64,000 nucleotides of DNA, from assembly GCA_039720395.1 (NCBI GenBank), contig CM077832.1, positions 22,965,607-23,029,606 of the forward strand, given 5' to 3'. The position numbers and the translations under genes were made by a program. This document shows positions 56,612-64,000 of the stretch, in pieces; position 1 is the first letter of the stretch; each line of letters opens with the position of its first letter. This stretch comes from Liquidambar formosana (taxonomy: Eukaryota; Streptophyta; Magnoliopsida; Saxifragales; Altingiaceae). The notes beneath the pieces were generated by a model. That model saw only the letters and a list, made by a program, of their open reading frames with translations, did not search any database and was not told the origin of the DNA.

Positions 56612-56872
56612 TTATGGTGTTCTAAGAGGTGTCCATTGTGATTGAATGCCCGTTTGAACAAGTTGATCTGAAAATTGACCGGTTAAATATTTGCCTCCTT
56701 GATCCAATCGAAGAGCTTTAATACTTTTACCGATTTGTTTCTCTACTTCATATCTGAATTCTTTGAACCTTTCAAATATTTCAGACTTGTACTTCATTAA
56801 GTATACACACCCAAACCTAGAATGAATCATCGGTAAAGGTTGTAAAGTAAGAGAAACTTTTATATACATCAT
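56612..56872 (-). pseudogene. Copia integrase fragment of element E
   Basis: 86 codons with HSRFGCVYLMKYKSEIFERF, then LRLDQGGKYLTGQF and SQWTPLRTP. The usual RSDRGGEY is altered but the second catalytic Asp is kept. The first Asp is replaced (MIHSRF where DDHSRF is usual). A remnant. Confidence 0.82.
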
Positions 56873-57338
56873 TATGTATATCTTGTTCTCTTAGGTTTAT
56901 TAGCATTCAATTTAGAACTATCATGCTCCATTGCAATTCATATTTGCAATAAAGTTTAGAAAATAAAGGCCATCCACATAAACACCAGAAGTAATGAACT
57001 CTTCATTTAATAGAAAACATTTATTAAATCAAACTAAAACCTCGTTTAGATAAAACTGAAATAAAATTAATGTTTCTAATAACTTCTGGAATGTAAAGAT
57101 AGCCAACTATTATTTCTAAACTACTCCATTAGGTAGAGTCAAGCAACAAGCCCCACAGCTAATGCAGCAACATTTGCTCCATTCCCCACTTGTAGGGTTG
57201 ATCCGCCTTTACTCTGCCTTCTGCTTCCCACTAGATTCTGCATGGAATTCAAAATTCACATCAGAATTAAGTACCCAAGTGGAAGCAGAACTAACATTTA
57301 GTTTAGAGCATGATCCATACCTTCTAAAGGTTGGTTCT

Positions 57339-57845
57339 TTAGAGTATCCAGATACTCCCGGTAGTTACGTTTCCAGTGCCCATCTTTGCCGCAGTGAAAA
57401 CAGGTTCCTTTGGCTTTGTTGTTACCTTCTTCTTCCTTTGGGTACTCTTGCCCTTGCCTATGCCCTTGCCCTTGGGCTTGAGCTTAGACTTGGAAGTAGC
57501 AGCTTCATTAAATTCAAGCAAGAATTCTTTCCCATACAATTCTTGTATGTTGATAAAAATCTCGTAAGCACTTCCCATGGACTCATGTTGCTTCTTAAGC
57601 TCGAAACTCATAAATACCATCATATAGCACCTTGCCATGAGATCGTCATCCATGCGCTTCTGGTAAGCGTCTTTCTCTTGCTGAGTTGTAGCCTCAGCAG
57701 GAGCAATGGGAAGTGGATTATGAAGTGCATAGGTAAGATTCTTGGAATCCAAAACAATTTTTAGATTCCTAAGCCAATCAAGACAATTTGGTCCAGTCAA
57801 ACGGTTGATGTCCAATATTTTGGATAACGGGTTGAGGTGAGCCAT
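57339..57845 (-). pseudogene. gag: Copia gag of element E
   Basis: 168 codons from an ATG shared with the family (MAHLNP). UBN2-type Gag: LTGPNCLDWLRNLKIVL, TTQQEKDAYQKRMDDDL, ELKKQHESM and IQELYGKEF, then a Lys-rich nucleic-acid-binding stretch. A zinc knuckle CFHCGKDGHW follows in a shifted frame at about 57345-57395, and its last Cys is replaced by Tyr. So the frame is broken before the knuckle and no complete Gag-Pol results. Confidence 0.85.
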
Positions 57846-58743
57846 TTCTATGAACTACATATAAAAATTAAATAGAGAATTAGATTTCATTTTTAATCCA
57901 TAATGATCGGGTCTTTAATCATATGGTACCTCCCACTATTTTATCAAATTCCATACACCCTCTAATGGAATTCGGGAATCTTATTCCTAATGGGGATTGG
58001 GGTCCCACTATGACCTAGAAGCCTCACATGTTAGTTTCTTGACTTCTAACCCACAGTAAGAAGACAACTCTTTGTCTATTGCTTCATAAGCAAGTTCCAA
58101 TCATTTTGCCTCTAGGGTACATACTCCTCACATGTTAGTTTCTTGGAATACTTCCCTAGTTAAGTTAAACCCATCATTCACACAGGTATGTTTCACCAAA
58201 TATATACCTCACATGTTAGTTTCTTGGTATATACCAGCTTAGGCACCCCATGATATCTACATATGTGATAGTTTCAAGTAATGTCTTTAATATGGGTAGC
58301 TCCTACATGTCTGCAGCCAGGTACCCACATTAAGGGACGTTAGATGATCCTATAATGATGGAAGGCAATGAAGAATCCATTCCCTAATGTATTCTCCATT
58401 TCCAACTTAATATTAAAATAGAGGGGTTTTAAGGGTCTCATCAAAATAACTAATCTAACATACATCTCATGCATTTAAATAAGAAATATATAACAACATT
58501 ATATATATATAATCCACTTATCGATATTAGTCCCTATAAGGTGACATATAACGATCTTTGGATTTGAAGCTATCACTATTAATCTCATTAAAAGCTCCCA
58601 CTATGATGATTATGGACTTTAAGAGGATTCAATCCAAGCCAATGAATTGAATCCTTGGTCTAAGGTGGGTGCAGGTGATCGTAAAACATTCATTTGAAAC
58701 ATAGCATGCACTCTTGAAAATCTTCTCCAAGCTTTCAAGTCCT

Positions 58744-58935
58744 TCAATCTCCTCCATTGGCTTCATGGTTTCCACCATAGGCTTGTTGGGCTCCACCATG
58801 CTCCTTTAGGTCCACCATGCTCCTTAGTGCACTCTCGATTACATAACATTTACATAATTTTAAAGAAAGGGATACATAAGGGGAATGTGGGGTACATAAG
58901 AGAATGATAGAGAGAGAGAAGAAGGTGGCATGCAA
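58744..58935 (-). CDS. Conserved small leader ORF, copy E
   Basis: 63 codons; the C-terminal half (LCKCYVIESALRSMVD) agrees with A, F and G, but an extra base in the AATTT run shifts the N-terminal half to another frame. That shift weakens the case for a conserved full-length peptide. Confidence 0.25.
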   Translation of the reverse strand: MHATFFSLSIILLCTPHSPYVSLSLKLCKCYVIESALRSMVDLKEHGGAQQAYGGNHEANGGD

Positions 58936-60899
58936 GCCCCAAATAAATAATACATCACCATAATAAAATTACAACTCTTGAAAATAATACAACCCATTCA
59001 TAAGACGGCCAATCACAATTGGTTTAAGGGGTATAGTCCATAATCATCATCCATCCATAACCATACAATCACATTGCATAATAAAGGAAATAACTGTAAG
59101 CAATAAACATATGGGCATTCATGGTAACTCTATTGATTGGTTTTCATTAATCTCATTAATGTGTCCTAATCTTATTAGGATATGCATAAGTTCTTGAATT
59201 AATTAAGTCTTAACAATTAAGACATTTAGTTTCAATTAATCAAATCAATTGAAACATTTAAAGTCCCCTAATAAAACTCTAATATCAAATATTAGGGTCT
59301 CTTTAATTAAACAAAACAATTTCATTTAATTAAAAAATTCCAGATTTTAATTTAATCCTAAATTGTGTTTTAAACCATTTAAAACATTATAAAATTAATC
59401 ACCATTAATTAAATAATCAATTTTGGAATTAAATAAAATCATTTTATTAATTAATTAGTGCATTAGGGTTTCCTAAAACCCTAAACCCTAAATGCATTAA
59501 CTCTAAACCCTAAGTGTAACCCTAATGCATTAAATGCCTTATGATTGGTCAATTAATGACCAATCATTTAAACCCTAGGTTTATACGGTATCAATGATTA
59601 GGATTAGGGTTTAATTAATGCCACCTAGGATATTAATTACACCTAATTAATATGCACTAATTAGGGTTTCTAAAACCCTAAACCTTAAACCTATTAAATG
59701 CCAATGATTAATTACCAAACCATTAATGATCATGATTGGTCATTAATGACCAATCATTTAACCCTAGGTTAGACACATTAATTACTAGGTTTAGTTATTA
59801 ATTAATGCATTAATAGAATTAGGGTTTAATTAATATGAATTAGGGTTTCCTAAACCCTAAACCCTAGACATCATAAATGCACTTAATTATACCCTAATGA
59901 TTAATAACCATGATTGGTCAATTAATGACCAATCATTAAACATTTTAATTAAGGTAATTAATAGTCAATTAGGGTTTTTAATTAATGCAATTAATTAACT
60001 AGGGTTTCATCATTAATGGGAATTAGGGTTTCATCATAAACCCTAAGGCTGCCGCCACATTAGTGGGCTGCCATGACTTAGCAAGGCTGCCATGGCTTGG
60101 CCAGGCCATGGGAGGCCATGGCCAACAAAGGGGGACTCAAGCTAGGGTGTGGGCCAAGCCCATGGACACATGTGGAGTGGCCAAGAGGGCTGTCTTCTTC
60201 AAAGAACCTTAGGGTTTCAAGAACCCTTGCTGGCACCACCATGGGAGGACCTCCAAGGTCACAAACGTTTCTAAAACTTAATCAATTCGACTCCACCAAC
60301 AAAACTAGCTTTTGTATCATGTCCCCACATGAATTACTAAGCTAATTGAAGTGGTTTGGATGATCAAATTATCCCCAATTGTTCTAAACAATTCAAGAAC
60401 AATAGGCTGTCCAGAATTTGACAGCATACTGTCCATGATCACAAATTGATTTAAAACCCAGCAAGATGATTAATTCAGGCTACCAAATTATTTTTTCTAG
60501 TATCCTACATGTCTTAGGAAACTAATAAAATTGGTTTCATGCAATTTGGAGTTCCCTAGCTCAAGATATGAACAAAACTCCATTGATGACTTTCTGCAGA
60601 AAAACAGCCTGCTGTGTTCTTCCAAGAAATCAAACTTTTTGATTCTTTATGCATCAAGACTCCTTTGAATATTAAAGAATATGATCTATACATCATATAT
60701 CATCATCCTATAATGATTATTCATCAATTTTACAGAAGTATCTGATCATAACAGTAGCAAGAACCCTAGGGTTCTAAAACCCAGATTCAAACATGGTGGT
60801 CTTCTCCTTCTTCCTTCTGTTCTAGACTCATAATCCAATTATGATACATCCGAATGCTTGGGAACCCTTTCCTACCATGTCTAGAACATAACCCAAGTA

Positions 60900-61226
60900 G
60901 TGGCAACCATTGCCATGCTTTTGATCTCCATCAAAAACTCACAATTGTGGCTGTTACATCATTCCCGAGCAAAACTGTCTTCCCTGACAGCCTGTAGTAA
61001 AAAATTCATAACTTTCACTACAAAACTCGGATCGACGAACCGTTTGTTGGGTTGTAAAGCTGATTCGAAGAGCTTTCTAACTATATATGGCTCAAAAATT
61101 TTGGAGAAGAACTCTGATTTCGGCATGCAAAACAAGATGACGATTTTTCATGACTATCATAAAAACTGTTCATCATCTTCTCCAAACTCAATCCCCATTC
61201 AACTTTTGAATAACCAGCAGCCCTAA
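60900..61226 (+). other. Antisense leader ORF, copy E
   Basis: 108 codons, close to copy A's 107 (30702-31025). Opposite to the element. No domain recognised. Confidence 0.25.
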
Positions 61227-61391
61227 AACTATTTTAGAAGAGGAGTAGAAGGAGAATTAACCTAGGGTTCATAAACCCTAGGTTTGGCCATGAGAGGGAA
61301 ACCATTCTAATGCATGAACATAAATTCCAGATTTATTAACCAATCAATTTACCATGAATTACAGCCCATATGCAGTTTGTATTAGGCATAA

Positions 61392-61409
61392 CCATGGCTC
61401 TGATACCAC
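61392..61409 (-). promoter_or_regulatory. Primer binding site of copia E (initiator Met tRNA)
   Basis: Minus-strand TGGTATCAGAGCCATGG next to the LTR start at 61410. Confidence 0.93.
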
Positions 61410-61587
61410 TGTTGGGAATCTAACTAGGGAGGAAAACTACAAAGGGCGGAATTAAAATTTTCCTATGATTCCCAAACCCATGAATCCGATTATGCATAAT
61501 ACAAAAACATAAACCCTAACTACCAAGAGAGTTGGGATTACTTACAGTTGATTAATGTCTTCTCCTTTATGCTCCAAGCTTTGTCTT
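61410..61587 (-). repeat. 5' LTR of copia E, truncated
   Basis: Only the inner 178 bases remain. It breaks at GCTCCAAGCTTTGTCTTT and continues with internal sequence of copy H. Confidence 0.85.
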
Positions 61588-64000
61588 TAACTTCTCAAGC
61601 TATTCTATGTGATTAATCATTTTTCAAAAGAATGATTATTAATAAACAACTTTTATTACATCCTAGTCCAGAAGAAGTCCTTTATAAGTACTATACTTTA
61701 TAGTATTATTTTACTCACCATACAACCTTTGTATGTGATGTAGGACATCAAAGGCATTTGCATTGACTAATTTTGCTTCTGAAGTTCATTAGTCATCAAT
61801 ACTATCATATAGCATGGCAACATGATGCCAATTGTGCATAGTGTCTTTTTCTTCTTAGGATGTTTTATGGAGGGCCTTTAAGAAAAGGCCTAATAGCATA
61901 TGAACAATCTTTTGAAATTAAGTACAATTCTCAATTTCCTAAGTCAATCAAAGAAATTGGGTTTAGTCAAACTATCAATATCCTATATATTAGGAAATAG
62001 GGGTTTTGAGGTGAATAATTAGGTAATCTACATAAACAGAGAATTAGATTTCATTTTTATCCATAATGATTGGGTCTTTAATCATATGGTACCTCCCACT
62101 ATTTTATCAAATTCCATACACCCTCTAATGGAATTCGGGAATCTCATTCCTAATGGGGATTGGGGTCCCACTGTGACCTAGAAGCCTCACATGTTAGTTT
62201 CTTGACTTCTAACCCACAATAAGAAGACAACTCTTTGTCTATTGCTTCATAAGCAAGTTCCAATCGTTTTGCCTCTAGGGAACATACACCTCACATGTTA
62301 GTTTCTTGGAATACTTCCCTAGTTAAGTTAAACCCATCATTCACACAGGTATGTTTCGCCAAATATATACCTCACATGTTAGTTTCTTGGTATATACCAG
62401 TTTAGGCACCCCATGATATCTCATATGTGATAGTTTCAAGTAATGTCTTTAACATGGGTAGCTCCTACATGTCTGTAGCCAGGTACCCACATTAAGGGAC
62501 GTTAGATGATCCTATAATGATGGAAGGCAATGAAGAATTCATTCCCTATGATTTCTTCATTTTCAACTTAATATTAAAATAAGAGGGGTTTTAAAGGGTC
62601 TCATCAAATTAACATGCATCCTATGTATCAAAATTTAAACATATAAATTATGCTATTTATAATCATACATCTCATGCTATTATAAATCATACATCGCATG
62701 CTATTATATATCAACATATATGAAGTACCATATTTTGATATTAGTCCCTAAGTGAATAGGTAACATATACCAAACTATGGTATTGGAGCTAATACAATTA
62801 TCTCATAAATTAAAGCTCCCACTATGATGATTATGGACTTTGAGAGGATTCAATCCAAGCCAATAGATTGAATCCAAGGTCTAAGGTGGGTGTAGGTGAT
62901 CGTAAAATAAACCATTCGTAACATGCATGCTTTCTTGAAAAACTTCTCTAAGCTTTCAAGTCCTTTAATCTGCTCCCTTGACTTAATGGTCTCTACCATT
63001 GGCTTGTTGGTCTCCACCATTGGCCTGTTGGGCTCCATCATACTCCTTTGGGTCCACTATGCTCCTTAGTGCACTCTCGGTAAATAGAAAGGGATACATA
63101 AGGGGAATGTGGGGTACATAAGAGAATGATAGAGAGAGAGGGAAGGTGGCATGCAAGCCCCAAATAATAAATTACATCACCATAATAAAATTACAACTCT
63201 TGAAAAATTATTACAACCCATTCATAAGACGGCCAATCACAATTGGTTTAAGGGGTATAGTCCATAATCATCATCCAAACACATACATACAATCTCATTG
63301 CATAATGTAAAGAAAAACTGTAAGCATTAAAACATATGGGCAATTATGGTAATTCTCTTGAATGATTTACATTAATCTTATTAATGCATCCTAATCTTAT
63401 TAGGTTTTAACAAAATATCCAGAGTTAAATAAAGTCTTAACATTTAAGACATTTAGTTTCAATTAATCAAATTAATAGAAACATATAAAGTTTCCTAAAA
63501 TAACTCTAATATCCAATACTAGGGTTTCCTTATTTAAACAAAACAATTTCATTTAATTAAGAATTTCCAGATTTTAATTTAATCCCCAATTGTATTTTAA
63601 ACAATTTAAAACATTATAAAATTAATCAATATTAATTAAATAATTAACATGGGAATTAAATAAAATCAATTAAATGATGAATTAGTGTATTAGGGTTTCC
63701 TAAAACCCTAAACCCTAAATGCATAACCCTAAACCCTAAATGCAAGCCCTAATCATTAAATGCCTTATGGTTGGTCATTTAATAACCAATCATTAAAACC
63801 CTAGGTTCATACGGTATTTAATAAAAGGGATTAGGGTTCAATTAATGCCAAATAGGGTATTTATTACCCTTAATTAATTACACTAATTAGGGTTATCAAA
63901 ACCCTAACCTTAGACATCATTAATGGTATTAATTATGCCCTAACAATTAATAACCATGATTGGTCATTTAATGACCAATCATTAACTCTTAATTAAGGTA
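61588..64000 (-). mobile_element. Element H: copia copy of the F/G type, truncated, runs off the edge
   Basis: Begins within the decayed gag-pol (matching F from about 15860) and continues through the leader to the right edge: the CCTCACATGTTAGTTTCTTG repeats (62187, 62290, 62372), the small ORF frame 62850-63041, teloboxes (63690-63750) and CCAAT palindromes (63768-63794 imperfect, 63956-63982). No LTR in the window. The join to E at 61587/61588 has no target duplication, so it is a deletion or recombination junction. Confidence 0.82.

Larger units (their letters stand above)
57846..61391 (-). other. Long 5' leader of copia E
   Basis: As in A: CACATGTTAGTTTCTTG repeats (58026, 58131, 58211), small ORF 58744-58935, telobox DNA (59460-60030), three CCAAT palindromes (59541-59567, 59732-59757, 59910-59936), GC-rich patch (60045-60250) and antisense ORF 60900-61226. 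Confidence 0.7.
51876..61587 (-). mobile_element. Element E: Angela/BARE-like copia retrotransposon
   Basis: 3' LTR (interrupted), polypurine tract, decayed pol, gag, leader, primer site (61392-61409) and the first 180 bases of the 5' LTR (61410-61587), where it is joined to copy H. Its gag still has an ATG and a long open frame, so this subfamily is closer to a coding ancestor than F/G/H. Confidence 0.88.

Overview
The window is plant nuclear heterochromatin made almost wholly of nested LTR retrotransposons; the only non-retroelement DNA is about 1.4 kb of a broken spliced gene at 37065-38508. The evidence is long Ty3/gypsy (Tat/Retand-like) and Ty1/copia (Angela/BARE-like) elements, plant-type splice sites, telobox (AAACCCTAA) motifs and a plant-mobile-domain-like antisense ORF. 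It is an angiosperm; I cannot name the species. No rRNA, tRNA, CRISPR array or intact cellular gene was seen.

Layout. Copia element A (minus) occupies 1-126 and 27432-32875 and runs off the left edge. Its gag is split by C, a complete 27.3 kb Tat-type element (127-27431, minus, target duplication GCCAT, LTRs of about 2.78 kb). C is split in its protease by copia element F (11731-21416, minus, target duplication ATTAC, LTRs of 1658 bp). A itself sits in the gag of a second Tat element B, whose 5' LTR is 34029-37064. Next come three exons of a broken gene, then the 3' LTR and 3' tail of a third Tat element D (38509-42218). D is interrupted by a pile of copia copies: G (plus, 42219-51875), an inverted LTR inside G's 5' LTR (42345-44011), E (minus, 51876-61587), a solo LTR inside E's 3' LTR (52467-54124, target duplication GGGTT), and H (minus, 61588 to the edge).

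How C works. Minus-strand transcription would start near the TATA box at 26641-26648 and be primed at a tRNA-Arg-like site (24634-24651). It would give Gag-protease, then a pol joined by removing a 171-bp intron (10583-10753) that deletes the stop between protease and reverse transcriptase. Pol is open for 1119 codons with reverse transcriptase, two RNase H domains and integrase. Downstream lies an antisense ORF with its own TATA box and poly(A) signals, then 2 kb of 92-bp tandem repeats, the polypurine tract and the 3' LTR. Gag has lost its start and carries a frameshift.

Most notable: C's tandem array is built of short hairpins whose arms differ between copies but stay complementary. Sister element D has a different array that also keeps inverted repeats, and a hairpin beside the polypurine tract shows a compensatory change between C and D. 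Two more hairpins are shared between Tat LTRs and the flanks of the antisense ORF. The copia family F/G/H looks like a non-autonomous lineage: F has near-identical LTRs, yet its gag-pol lesions are shared with G. Its long leader carries repeated CCAAT palindromes, teloboxes and a conserved small ORF.
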